Origin: Dactylonectria macrodidyma
Taxonomy: Eukaryota > Ascomycota > Sordariomycetes > Hypocreales > Nectriaceae
DNA: 64,000 bases
Direction: 5' to 3'
NCBI GenBank assembly: GCA_020744425.1
Contig: JAGMUV010000004.1
Span: 1,178,001 to 1,242,000 of the forward strand
Below are positions 22,522-33,820 of the stretch, piece by piece (positions within the stretch are counted from its first letter, which is position 1; the number at the start of each line of letters is the position of its first letter). The notes under the pieces were generated by a model, which saw nothing but the letters and a program-made list of their open reading frames with translations, had not been told where the DNA came from and searched no databases. The translations under genes were made by a program, and so were the position numbers.

Positions 22522-24292
22522 AGCTTCCGCTTCAGGTCACACCATTGGCGATGGTGGCCACGTCGCCACCCTTTCACTCGTTGGCAAGGAGGAAGTACGG
22601 GACATGAGAGACGGGAATGGTGAGGGTACAATTGTTTGTAAGGCAAACAGACTAGCCGATTGCCCGAATGAAAACCGAAATTGAAAAGATTGTGACCCTC
22701 CTAACATATCACGGCCATTTGCGGCCAAGTTTGGCGGGGGCGTGAATGCTTTTTGGGGTGACGGCCCGCTTCAGCATCAGCTCAGGGCTCAGCAGTGATG
22801 TTTGACAGCACCAATGTGGCATTTAGAGTGGGATTTCTATCTTATCAATTTGTATCTGGTTTTCCATGCTCGTGAACGTGAGGAAGCATAGGCCAACCTA
22901 GTCTTTGCCATTTTGGGGATTTCCAGACGTTCCTGCCCTGAATCAAGGGATAGGTTCCTGCCTATTAGGAGCACACCTTATACCAGAAAGCTCCTGCCCT
23001 CCTGATCTGAACTGATTGAAGCATCTTGCCTGATCGCTTATTTCCTGACTAATCCTGGCAGACAACAAATTCCTTTAAATTAATCCTCCTCAAATCGGAG
23101 TTCGTGTGCATTCTCATGTTCCCCGAACCCCAACGATCATGAGACACGGTTGTTTTGGACGCGCAGCGAGTGTCCCTTCTCCCGATCGCACCGATGATTC
23201 GCCAAGCCCTTGCGTAAGACGCAGTCTTGCGCCGGAATTTCGAGTACACATTGACGACGTCATTGAGCCCGGTGTTGTCTTGTCAACACCAGTTGACATG
23301 CATGTGTCACTCCGGCGCTTGCTATGCTGAGATACACTAATATGGCACAGAATACCAGAAACCCAGCTTCACAGCGAAGTCCATCAGGTCGACCTCAGCA
23401 ACAGGGTTTTTCGAAACGCAGAGAGGTTCGAAAGCCCCAAGCCCAACAATGTGACAACCTTCTACCCCCATATTACATTTAAAAGAAAGCGGAACGAGTC
23501 TATTCGCTCCGTCGGTGACGATTGGTTAGCCGCAATTGGGCCCAGCACAGGTATCTGACCACTACCTACCATAAGCTCACGTTGACGCAGTTCAGCAATG
23601 CTGACCAAGCCCTGCCAAGGCCAGCTCGAATTCAAAAGCAATTCCATTCCTCCACGGTCCGTGAAGCCTACACCTAGAACACCGCCAGAACAGAAATTGA
23701 GACCTCTTCCTCGGAATGCCCGCCGAGACGTCGAAAAAAAGGAAAATACACCATACGAAAGGGAGTCCGCATCAGGGACTACAGGATCCCTACCAGGTTA
23801 CCCACGGTGTATCTTTCTTTGTCTAGTAGTCCGGAATTTCAGTGCCGCGACGGCTTTGATGATAAGGAAATGCCTGTTGTTAGCCTTCCCCCAAAGATTA
23901 TTCGCAGTTGCGGCACGAGAAATCAAGAAAGGCAGCTAAAATCACTCCGCTCAACGATACCATGCACGCCCACCAATTCCAGCCAAAGGAATCCAGGTCG
24001 AAGCCCTTCGTTGGGAACGAGTTGATTGAGGCGACCGCATTTGAATCTACATTATCTATCCGCTTGAAGCATGTGGGCTCCGGGAAAGAGAATTTGTTCA
24101 GTGGGAACTAGGAACAGGGGATTTGATCGCACCGGTCACAGTGCTCATCAAGATCCAGTCCATTGCAGGGGCATCTACATGTAAACGTCCCCCTGAAATC
24201 GAGAGTACTAGCTTCAATTAATCGCAAACGAGATCCCATCACCCGCCCGAACGCCTATTCGGCTGAGGTCGCCCTCTCTTACACGCGACTGC
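22522..24292. other. Spacer between the aldo-keto reductase and BUB3
   Basis: The stretch 22522-23590 appears non-coding. Between about 23598 and 24111 all three + frames carry medium open stretches of protein-like composition (for example QCRDGFDDKEMPVVSLPPK and FVGNELIEATAFESTLSIRL), but I could not join them into one convincing model with good splice sites. It may be a degraded or unusual gene (see findings). Confidence 0.45.
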
Positions 24293-25500
24293 CTACTTCG
24301 CACCTTTGCCCTTTGCCTCGTTCTCTCCGAGTTCTCGGATTAATACCGATGTTTGGCCCTCGCCGTTGTAGTCTTCCTGACCAGTCTCGAAGCCAGGGCA
24401 CACTCCCACAGCCAGAAACTTGCCATCGCTGGAGAACGCGAGCGCCGCAACACTGTTTGGGAACTTCTGGTACTGTTTTAGCCTGCGCTTTGCCTCTGCG
24501 TCCCACAAAGCAGCAGTGCCGTCACCACCACCCGATGCAAAAGTTCCGTGGACAGGGTGGAAAGCTAGTGCATTTACGGGGTACACGATGTCTCCATCGC
24601 CGTCCGCTGCTGCTTGGCGGTGGCACTTGAACGCATACTTGCGAGCTTGAGATTCTGCGGTATCCTCAAACCACTCCACGGCAACGCGACCCTCAATACT
24701 GCTTGTAGCGTACCCAGCATCGTTAGGCATACACGCCACAGCCCTTGTGAGGTAACGTAGAGACGATTCGCGCTGCTGCCATGGTTTGAGGTCGGTGGAA
24801 CCGGATACAAACAATTCTGCGATGGTATTGAGGTCGTAAATGTTGATAACACGTCCAGTCATGGCTACAACAATCTTGGTTGGGCTAGAGGCAAGCGCAT
24901 GGGGCTTCCCAGGAAGTGCGACCCGAATAGGAGTGCTTGAAGGGTCCTTCAGGTTGTGAAGATTGAGACTACAGTCCCATGACGCGGAGACGAGAATAGC
25001 TGTCACGCTGTTAGCTTTGCATACCAAGAAGCCACATAAACGTACAATGTGAGCGGCTATACGCCACGCAGCGCACCGGCGCAGCATGCTTGCTTAGTAG
25101 AGTCTTCTCCCCGCTTTCTAGGTCAATCCTGAAGGTCTCTGTTAGCTTCATGAGCCTTGAGGCACGTGAAGAAATGTGCCCACCTGTTGACCGCCCAGTC
25201 CATGCCCGCCGTGAAAGCCTCGTTGTCGTCGGCGCCAAAGCACACGTCTAACACAGGCGCTCTGTGTTCATAGGTGTTGAGTAGGTTCGTCTCTCCCGCG
25301 CCGCCAGCGATGTCATAGCAGTACACCTTCTTGTCCCATGACGAGACAAGGAGCTTGGTCGCTGAAGTTCGTGCAAAGGAGATGGACGAAACCGCGTCGC
25401 CCGGGGATGGGGACAATTCGTACTGAGTCGCTGAAGCATTGCCAACACCGTAAGCTTCGGGAGGACGGATATAAGCGTGAGGGAACTTACCAGGAGCCAT
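24293..25500 (-). CDS. bub3: Spindle checkpoint WD40 protein BUB3
   Basis: Predicted 348-residue WD-repeat protein from four exons: 25500-25491 (10 bases only), 25430-25184, 25128-25046 and 24999-24293. Splicing of the tiny first exon gives MAPATQYELSPSPGDAVSSI, which aligns with family N-termini, whereas reading through does not. Repeats include LLVSSWDKKVYCYD, ILVSASWDCSLNLHNL, MTGRVINIYDL and GTFASGGGDGTAALWD. The diagnostic BUB3 stretch is SLRYLTRAVACMPNDAGYAT followed by SSIEGRVAVEWF and ARKYAFKCHRQ. BUB3 binds the GLEBS motif of BUB1 and Mad3/BubR1 at kinetochores and is needed for the mitotic checkpoint. Length is about that of other fungal BUB3 proteins. It is divergent from the eIF2-alpha gene, with 414 bases between the starts. 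Confidence 0.93.
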
Positions 25501-25914
25501 GGCCGATTGCGCGTTTGGAGTGAATGGCAGATGAAGCTTTGGTTGTTTACTTGCTTAGTCACGTGGCGATAGCTTCCATGATCGAGGATCCTGGTGGATT
25601 CTGCCGGATTTGACCGCCCAGAAACTAGCCACACCCCGCCACACCCCACCATCATCAGCTGTATCGAAAATGTCAAAATTATGACTCCGCATCCTTGATT
25701 CCCCTCCAAGAGAAACGACGATATACGATCCGGCCACGAGAACTCGACGAACGGAGGACTCATATCACCGCACCCGAGAAACCGCATACACTTAGAAATT
25801 TTCGGCCATATTTGAAGCTCGAACCGCGTGTGCAAAAGCCCGCCTCGGGATTCAACCCCACCTCACCTCTCTAAACCGACCCAACCTATCCGAATCTCCG
25901 ACAATACCGCCAAA
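25501..25914. promoter_or_regulatory. Shared divergent promoter BUB3 / eIF2-alpha
   Basis: The two start codons face away from each other over 414 bases, so regulatory sequence is probably shared. No TATA box is recognised. The eIF2-alpha side ends in C-rich leader and a CAAAATG start context, typical of highly expressed fungal genes. Confidence 0.6.
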
Positions 25915-27001
25915 ATGTCGTTAACAAACTGCCGTTTTTACGAGGAGAAGTACCCGGAGATCGATAGCTTCGTCATGGTCAATGTCAAGCAGGTCAGTCA
26001 AAGTCGAGCTTGTCTTGTAAACTCGGTCTGACCCCCTGTAGATCGCCGAGATGGGTGCCTACGTTAAGCTACTCGAATACGACAACATCGATGGCATGAT
26101 TCTACTCTCCGAACTTTCGCGACGACGTATCCGAAGTATCCAGAAGCTTATCCGAGTTGGTCGCAACGAGGTCGTTGTGGTGCTCCGTGTGGACAAAGAG
26201 AAGGGTAAGCTAAACGTGGAGACCTGAGCGATTTCGACTGGAAACTTAACAAGTGGGCAGGATATATCGATCTGTCGAAGCGACGAGTATCTCCTGAGGA
26301 TATCGTGAAGTGCGAGGAGCGATACAACAAGGGAAAGATGGTCCATTCCATCATGCGACACGTCGCCGAGAAGACCCACCAACCTATCGAGTCTCTTTAT
26401 GAGAGCATAGCATGGCCTCTGAACAAGAAGTTCGGCCATGCCATCGACGCCTTCAAGCTCTCCATCACGTCAGTTCCATGAACTTGGTTATTTAATATTC
26501 CTACTAATATTACGAAGCAACCCCGAGGTTTGGAACGACATCACCTTCCCCAACCAGCCTGTGGCGGATGAGCTCAAGCTCTACATCAGCAAGCGACTCA
26601 CTCCTCAGCCTACCAAGGTCCGAGCCGATATTGAGGTCACCTGCTTCGGTTATGAGGGTATCGATGCTGTTAAGACTGCTCTTCGCACTGCCGAGGCCCG
26701 AAACACTGAGGAGTCCCAAGTAAAGGTCAAGCTTGTGTCCCCGCCCCTGTATGTCCTCACCAACACGTGCCTGGACAAGAGCCTAGGAATCACCGCCTTG
26801 GAGGAAGCCATCGTCGAGATTCGAAAGAGCATCGAGTCTGCGGGCGGCAACTTGATCGTCAAAATGGAGCCCAAGGCCGTTACGGAGAGCGACGATGCGG
26901 AGCTTCAGGCTCTCATGGAGAAGCGCGAGCGCGAGAACGCCGAGGTCAGCGGTGACGAGAGCATGAGTGACAGCGACGACAACATTCCCGAGACCATCTA
27001 A
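25915..27001 (+). CDS. sui2: Translation initiation factor eIF2 alpha subunit
   Basis: Predicted 310-residue protein from four exons: 25915-25992, 26042-26204, 26261-26468 and 26518-27001. eIF2 carries initiator methionyl-tRNA to the 40S ribosome, and the alpha subunit is the target of stress kinases such as Gcn2. The N-terminal S1 domain holds the regulatory serine: [12 protein letters not shown] puts it at residue 52 counting Met, equal to the classical Ser51. The kinase-docking motif [11 protein letters not shown] is intact. The helical and C-terminal alpha-beta domains follow ([20 protein letters not shown]). The tail is acidic ([17 protein letters not shown]), including a casein-kinase-2-like acidic serine stretch known in fungal homologues. 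Length is normal. Confidence 0.97.
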
Positions 27002-27631
27002 GGATTGATCGGGAGAAATTATGCTGGGACGAGCTGAATCGGCAGGTCTGCTCGAGCCCGTCCCGGAGATCGCCCCCTCGAGCGGGGCATCGGACGAAAA
27101 ACGGTGTCATTAGACGTGGTCTAGGAGACGGGCAGAAAGCGTCTGCCCAGACTGCAAAAGCATCCCAAAAGTTCGACATTTATGTAGTTATTCGAGTAGG
27201 AAGTGGCGTACAACACGGCTTTTTCACGATCAATCTCTTTGGTTAGGTGTCTCATTGTGAGGTTTGACCGCGGGCATGTGGTGGTGTATGGTGGCATATT
27301 GAAACCGAGGTTAGCCATGTCTGTCTCCTCTTTGGGCTTGAGCATTGAACTGGAACATAAGATGGACAGTGTCCCATTTATCAGGCGACACATTTTGTAA
27401 TGTGAAACTCCGTTTAAACTGATCAATTTGTCTGCTGAAAGGAGCGACATGGACATGCGACCATGAGGTGTGCTAATGTGGGCTGATGGGCACCGGGACT
27501 AGCCGAAAAGAGCGTAAGACGTTCTTATGTGCAGTGATTACCAAGATCCCAATTCGCATTGTGCTAATAACTCATGCAAAATGTTCCACAACGTCTCGTC
27601 TCAACAACGTCGGTAATATTTACACGCCTTG
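27002..27631. other. Spacer between eIF2-alpha and IMP2
   Basis: Holds the 3' flank of eIF2-alpha and the promoter of IMP2. No gene is recognised. Confidence 0.65.
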
Positions 27632-28283
27632 ATGGTTCTTGGCTCAATATGGGGGCGGGCGAGGAGCAGTGGACGGCCCAGTGTCCTGCGGGCCACAGCT
27701 TGGAAGCTGTTTGGCTTCGCAACATGGATCCCCGTCATTGCCATGTTCAACCTTCACGTTGCCGAACTGACAGTTGTGGACGGCAACTCGATGTACCCGC
27801 TGCTCAATGATGACAAGGACTCGACGCTGCGACGGGATGTCATTTTCAACTACAAGTGGTCGCCACAGGAGAACTTGGAGAGGGGCATGGTAGTCACACT
27901 ACGGTATGGACGACCTCTACTCATAGCACCTTTCCTCTTGAGTGTATGGTGCGGAGGAAGGTAGAGAGCTCAAGCTGACACTCGATCGCAGGAGTCCCAT
28001 GCACCCCGAGAGCATTGCGATAAAGAGAATCGTCGCTCTAGAAAACGACGTGGTGCAGACCAAGGCGCCGCACCCACTGCCAACAGTGAGGGTGCCGCAG
28101 GGCCATGTATGGGTCGAGGGCGATGGGCCACCGGGGTCGAGCCTAGACAGCAACACATACGGCCCAGTTTCGAAGCAGCTTCTGACTGGTAAGGTGACGT
28201 ACGTTATGTATCCGTTCCGAAAGCTAGGGACGCTGAGGTGGTGGGAGCATCCTGCGGCGGCGGACAGAGTGACGCGGAGCTAG
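27632..28283 (+). CDS. imp2: Mitochondrial inner membrane peptidase subunit 2 (IMP2)
   Basis: Predicted 187-residue S26-family signal peptidase from two exons, 27632-27903 and 27992-28283. The enzyme removes sorting signals of inner-membrane proteins on the intermembrane-space side. A membrane segment (TAWKLFGFATWIPVIAMFNL) is followed by the catalytic Ser53 in VDGNSMYP and the catalytic Lys102 in ESIAIKRIVAL. The C-terminal box GHVWVEGDGP then DSNTYGPV is typical of the IMP family. The GNSMYP sequence and the long N-terminal region favour IMP2 over IMP1. Length fits. The start is the first ATG of the exon and is preceded by an in-frame near-cognate TTG. Confidence 0.92.
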
Positions 28284-29175
28284 TTTTCCAGATGAAGACG
28301 GCAAAAGTGTATGAGTAATGGTCCAGGAAGGTTAGAGATGGATAGACGTATGACACAACTCGGCATAGGGTAGGCATTGCTGTATTGCGAATCAACTCTG
28401 TTGGCTTGAGAATACCACTCTTCTTTCAACAACATGCCAATATCACGTCGACCCATGTGGCGTTTGCGCATTGCAATCGTCAACTATGACGATGAGAGTT
28501 CAAACTTGCTCAAAATACAGCGCGATTTATTTAGAGAAATCCTAACCAAAATCACCATGACAGGTTTTAAACTAAAACAAAGACATGATTGAACTGGATT
28601 CAATATGCTTCACTAGAAGAAGAAAACATGAAAAGCAAGCTTCCAAGATCATTGAGATGTCTCATCTCATCTTTGTGAGCTTGAGGGAGGTTTGAGATGA
28701 TGTGCACGGACCGAACGGAAATGTTCCGGGTTAGTCATGTCAGGGAGGAATCGGGACTTTGGGCTGTGCGTTGGAACACTCGATGCGCTGTAATTTGTGA
28801 GTCCAGCGTGCCACTTTGCCGCCACTGAAGAGCCCCGTCACTGGCTACCTTTTACTGAACCCCCCCCCCGGCCCGCTAGAAGGCTAGAGGATGGCGCATT
28901 TTGAGACTCCAAACCAACAAAATTCTCGACATCGCCATCTTCATCAATCGACCAGGCACGCGACCCGACTCCTCGTCCCGCCTTCGCGTTCACCCTTTGA
29001 CCCACCGGCTTCTTCGCTTCCCCCCCCCAGCGACGTCCCCGGGTCCCTCTCCCTATTCGCTCTTTTTTTCGACGTCATCCCACGACACCGACGACTCCTT
29101 CGCCGACTCCTCCACCGACTCCATCACCAGTTCCTCATCCGCTGTGCCGCGCGCCACTCCCCGTCTCCTCGGAGA
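28284..29175. other. Spacer between IMP2 and the MME1-like carrier
   Basis: AT-richer around 28470-28700, then C-rich near 28860-29170. The C-rich part stays open in the carrier frame back to 28891, so some of it could be an N-terminal extension, but its composition (repeated Pro, Arg, Ser, His) fits a transcribed leader better. Confidence 0.5.
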
Positions 29176-30508
29176 ATGCCCCTAGGTCTCCAGGACTCGG
29201 CCCTCGTCTTCGCCCCAGATACGACGACGACGACCACCTCCACTGCAGCGAGCGACTTCTCACCCTCTCCGGGGCATCGAGATGCCGTCCCAACGGGCCG
29301 CCGCTTGCAAAGTACCAGTGCCGGACTCGCCCAGAACCAGATCATGACCAACCAAGATGTCGAGTCCGAAGACCGACCGCCCTATCTCCATGTGCGTCTT
29401 CCAGGCCCCCTCCCGCGACAATCGCAGTGTCAGTTATGGATCTGGGTGCGCTAACATGGGTGCAATGGCAGGCTATGATAGCGGGAGGCATTGGAGGCTC
29501 GACCGGTGACTTGCTGATGCACTCACTTGACACCGTCAAGACGAGGCAACAGGGTGACCCGCACATGCCCCCGAAATACACATCGCTAGGACAATCATAT
29601 TACACCATCTGGAGACAAGAAGGCATCCGCAGAGGTCTATATGGGGGTTGGATCCCCGCATTGAGCGGCTCATTCCCAGGCACCGTCTTGTTCTTCGGCA
29701 CCTATGAGTGGAGCAAACGCTTCTTAATCGACCACGGCTTGCAACAACATCTTGCATACCTATCAGCAGGCGAGTTCCTTTCCCATAGCCCAATTGTTGC
29801 CATGCAGCAGCTAACTAGCTACCTTCAGGATTTTTGGGAGACCTCGCTTCATCGGTGGTATATGTTCCCTCAGAAGTCCTCAAGACCCGGTTACAACTCC
29901 AGGGTCGATACAACAACACCCACTTCCATTCCGGCTACAACTACCGCGGCACAATTGACGCTGCGCGCACAATTGTCCGGACGGAGGGGGCCTCTGCCCT
30001 CTTCTACGGCTACAAGGCCACCCTGTACCGAGATCTGCCCTTCTCTGCCCTACAGTTCATGTTCTGGGAGCAGTTCACCACCTGGGCCCGCAAGTACAAG
30101 CAGAGCCGCGACATTGGCGTCCCTCTCGAGCTCCTCACCGGAGCCAGCGCTGGTGGCCTCGCAGGCGTCATCACCTGTCCTCTTGACGTCGTTAAAACTC
30201 GCCTTCAGACCCAGGTCAACACACCAGCCGACGCCCGCCACCCCAAAGACCCCAACCCGCAGATCCGACACATTTCTACCTCCTCACCCAACACTCACCG
30301 ACCCAAGCCCGGCGCTGTCGCGCTCGAGGCGTCTTCTGTATTGACTGGCCTCAAGGTCATCTACCGCACAGAGGGCCTGGCGGGATGGTTCCGCGGCGTT
30401 GGGCCCCGAGGCGTGTGGACCTTTATCCAGAGCGGCTGCATGCTGTTCTTGTACCAACGATTACTTCGCCAGCTGGAGGTGTGGATTCCTATTGAGAAGG
30501 ACTTGTAA
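29176..30508 (+). CDS. Mitochondrial carrier, MME1/YMR166C-like
   Basis: Predicted 397-residue SLC25 carrier from three exons: 29176-29391, 29472-29769 and 29829-30508. The second intron begins GC instead of GT (GCA G then GCGAGT). This choice restores the conserved LSAGFLGDLASSVVYVPSEV, and no GT donor does. The three carrier repeats show signature motifs HSLDTVKTRQQ, VPSEVLKTRLQ and CPLDVVKTRLQ. The first lacks the usual Pro and the second has Ser after Pro, both seen in this subfamily. About 75 N-terminal residues are low-complexity, with TTTTTTSTA. The closest match I recognise is the yeast YMR166C (Mme1) group, reported as a mitochondrial magnesium exporter. Substrate assignment is inference. 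The start codon is uncertain. Confidence 0.83.
29770..29828 (+). other. GC-AG intron in the MME1-like carrier gene
   Basis: A 59-base intron with donor G|GCGAGT, branch-like CTAAC close to the 3' end and acceptor TTCAG. It is the only non-GT donor needed in this window. Confidence 0.75.
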
Positions 30509-31047
30509 AAGCCTCACCCTTACACATTTTTTTTGTTTTTTTAAACCCCCATTTTCATGTTTCCCCACGCGGCTCAACGCTTCAAAATCTCCACCTTTTG
30601 CTGTTACAACCCCCCCCCCCCTAGTAGATGATTGTGATGGCCATGTATGTACAGATATAGAGACGTGTAAGCCGTGGGCAGCCGTCATTGTTGGGCGTTG
30701 GGAATAGAAGGGATTACCAGGTCGGGTATATCAGATACGAACATAGATATAGAGAGTCATGAACATAGAACCTCTCTGATTTCAACTCCTTACAGGTTTC
30801 CTCTATTGTGAACTAGTTTATGTTTAGAATTCACGTTGTTTCTCATTAGAAAGTGTGTCAAGTAACATATCTATGGAGCAAAAAAGGGTATTGACATGAT
30901 GGCCGTTTATCATAGTAAAATAGGGGTATCAACAACAGCCAAACCATCAAAAGGGTATACTCAAAACGACTGGAACAGCAACAAGAACAAATTTTCAGAA
31001 CCCATACTTCTCTAACCCTCTCGAGTAGGCTACCAAAATTCCAGCGT
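30509..31047. other. Convergent 3' flanks, with poly-C run
   Basis: Lies between the convergent carrier gene and the unknown gene ending at 31048. It contains a run of 12 C (30610-30621) and AT-rich DNA suitable for polyadenylation. No gene is seen. Confidence 0.65.
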
Positions 31048-32445
31048 TCATGCGTCTGGGTCACTCTCCTCGATGACGGGCAGCTCATCAAAGTCAACTG
31101 TGCGGGTCATGAGCTCGTCGCGGGCGATGCACACAGCGAGAGCCATAGTTAGAGCGTGCCAGACGCTCTGGCGTGGATCTTGAAAATTGGCCTGGACGTG
31201 GAAGCTAACATAGGCGGAATCGCCCTTCCTCGAATCGACTGTGAGCAACAGGACTGTTGTGTTGAGGATGAAGAGTCCATAGACGACAGGCGGGTCTCGG
31301 CGGTAGCTTAGGCAGAGAGGTGTGACAGGTCTTCTACAGGGTGGAGGAGAGGCAGGATCCGACTCATTCTTACTGCAGTCTTCGATCTTGATCTTCTTTG
31401 CGGGAGAACCTCGAGTAGCGGCATCATGTTCTTTGTCAGGGGAGCAATCAGCAAGCTCGTCAACTCCTGGAGTCGTAGGGCTCGTAAACAGCCGCCGCCT
31501 CTTTCGCCCAGCGTCTTGCTTCACAGTCTTTCTGCGAGTAGGCGTCTCCGTTGATAGCTCGTCGGGGTCTGAAGATGAATCGCGTCTTCCTGGCGCAGCC
31601 TTGGGCCACCTCCGCAGCGAAGTTGGCGATCCATCCTCGAGCTCCATCTTCACCATAGGTGACACCATGATGCTCGGCTTTACCACATCCCAGAATTCTG
31701 GGTCGCTATCCACTCTGAGAAACTCCCGCTGAAGCCTTGCTAAAGACCGCATCCGCTCCTTGATATAATTAGTGATATCAGCCTCCGGCATGGTGGTGTC
31801 GATGACCTCGGTGATGATATTTGGGACGATGCGAAGATGAGCGTATTCGCCATCCTGGGCGGCCCAGCTGAGGTACCTGTCCAGCTCGCGCTTGATAATC
31901 CCGGGAACCTTGTGTCGGGAGCCAGTCTGAATGCTGGTCCTGACTGTCGAAGTGAGGTCGACTAATCGCAAAAGTGCCATTGTTCCTGTAGACGGTAAGC
32001 ACATGGACGTCAATTAAGGAAAAGCGGCATACTCACCTCGAAAGTCCTTCCCATGCGCGTAAATAATAGGAGGGAATTTCTCAGAAGTCTGGAATATGAT
32101 ATCTGACATTGGTACACCGCTGAAGTCGATGTCCCAAGTCGTAGGCAGCATCGGGAGATCCTGCCGCAGATACAGGACTTCGAAGAGATGCTCCTCAGCT
32201 GCGGCCCAGCCGCTGGCACCAGGGTACCGAGTCTTCTCCAGTTCCATCTCCTCCATGAGATGCAAGTCGAACGAATCGTCGTACTCTCCAGGGGAATACT
32301 CAAGCTCCTGGTTTCGAGCCATGGTTGGCGATTTGGATGGTGTGCCTATCCTTCCACTAACACTGGTGCGGCCTCGGTTTGCGCGAGGAGTTTGCTGGCT
32401 GGAAGACGGGCTCGGCGAGCCTCTTTCGTCCACGGGTTCTTCCAT
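31048..32445 (-). CDS. Unknown fungal protein with nuclear-type basic motifs
   Basis: Predicted 448-residue protein from two exons, 32445-32037 and 31985-31048. Joining across the intron gives GKDFRGTMALLRLVDLT. The N-terminus is Ser/Pro/Thr-rich, followed by an acidic patch and a compact part (LEKTRYPGASGWAAAEEHLF and PTTWDIDFSGVPMSDIIFQT). The middle is helical (IKRELDRYLSWAAQDGEYAH). Residues about 240-340 are polar with basic clusters (GRKRRRLF and SPAKKIKIE) that look like nuclear localisation signals. The C-terminus (VVYGLFILNTTVLLLTVDS, then VSFHVQANFQDPRQSVWHAL) looks like a folded alpha-beta domain. I do not recognise the family. It is divergent from uL23m. A nuclear role is inference from the basic motifs. 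Confidence 0.78.
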
Positions 32446-32916
32446 ATTTGACGTTTGGTAGCATCAAGCCCTCTGTCCGGTTCTTTGTTGAAGGGCCAAA
32501 CTCGAAGTAGGAATTCCCCTTGTGCATCCACAAGTGAGCAGTGAACAATGTAACCAGCAAAGATCGGCTGCCCCTTTGTGTGCCGAAAGTTGATGAAAGG
32601 CTCGTGGAGCTAAGCTGAACACCCGCCGCAACCAACACAATGAATGTCCTAGGAAGAAGCAAAAGTGAGTCTTGTCGGATTATCCGTTGTTTACCGAATC
32701 ACGGACAAATTTGAAGGCATTTGATGAAGCGTGAAACTGGACCTTCACCGACCAAGTTGAGGTGGCAGGTGGGGCGTGTGCGCATCAATTCCAGTGAAGC
32801 GTGCACGCCCCCCGGAAGTTCTCTTTCGCCGCTGAAGCCAATCAGACGTCAGCCGTCGAAATTCTTCACGACTCTGATCGATCATCGCGACAACTCCAAC
32901 CGGCACAACCGCAACG
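32446..32916. promoter_or_regulatory. Divergent promoter, unknown gene / uL23m
   Basis: Starts of the two flanking genes diverge over 471 bases. Short open frames here are on the unknown gene's strand and could be part of its leader. No clear core-promoter motif was recognised. Confidence 0.5.
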
Positions 32917-33590
32917 ATGGCCGAACTAGCGAAGACAGCGGCACGCCAATTGCCCAACTTTAAGCTGGGTCAGAAGCAGGTCTTTCTGTGAGTATCCTTG
33001 GCGGCGCCCATGTGCTTCCTCTGGACACTATCTGACCATTTCCATCCTCCAGGCCCAACCACATCATCACCTTCCTCCGAAAAGAGCATCTCCCGCCGAA
33101 CGAGGCCTGCTTCAAGGTGCCTCTCCGCTTCACCAAGTTCGATTTGCGAGACTATCTGTGGAATCTCTACAATGTCGAGGTCACCAAGGTCCGATCATAC
33201 GTCAAGCAACAGCCCCTCACACAGCGCAACTCGCACTCCCGCTCGTGGTACCGCCCGCAACCCCTCAAAATCATGACGGTCGAGCTGGCCAAGCCATTCC
33301 AGTGGCCCGCGCCCCCGGAGGACACCGATCCGTGGAGCAATCAATTGTGGAAGATGCGTGAGGAGCTCATGGACAAGCGCAATGATGAGCACATCCAGCG
33401 ACAACGGTTCGAGATCCCGCTAAAGAGCAAGGAGCCTCTGTCCAAAGAGCGAGAGCAGCTGGCGGATCTTGCCAGGAAGATGTTGTCGGGCGAGGTGAAG
33501 TGGTCCAACGACGTTGATCTGGACCCGAAGTGGGACAAGCTGTTGGAGAAGGAGGCGGAGAAGGCCAAGCAAGATGTCAAAGCAGCTTGA
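32917..33590 (+). CDS. mrp20: Mitochondrial large-subunit ribosomal protein uL23m
   Basis: Predicted 202-residue protein from two exons, 32917-32987 and 33053-33590. The junction gives KQVFLPNHIITFLR. The uL23 fold is visible in LPPNEACFKVPLRFTKFDLR and DYLWNLYNVEVTKVRSYV, followed by a fungal C-terminal extension rich in Lys/Glu (KEPLSKEREQLADLARKML). uL23 sits near the polypeptide exit of the ribosome. The mitochondrial assignment (yeast Mrp20, Neurospora mrpl41 type) rests on the WYRPQPLK extension and the divergence from cytosolic uL23. The ATG is in a good context (ACGATGG). Confidence 0.88.
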
Positions 33591-33820
33591 CGACCAAAGC
33601 GATGAACGCAACGCGGAGACTATGGGCCGACATTTATGGCAAGGAACCGCTTAATTGAGGAGGCGGCGACCTTATGAGACGCCAGTCAGGCTGAGAGGGT
33701 GACCTCTGTAGAAATAGCTGCATCAGCTATGTACATTACTGTAACGACCCTTCCGGGCTGATGCATGTTGACGAGACGAAAATTTAAATAACCAGGATAT
33801 ACACCCAAATATCGGCATCT

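Noticed and set aside
28891..29175. N-terminal extension of the MME1-like carrier
   Set aside because: The frame is open, but the sequence is low-complexity and rich in Arg, His, Pro and Ser, as expected from a C-rich leader. I kept the later ATG as start.
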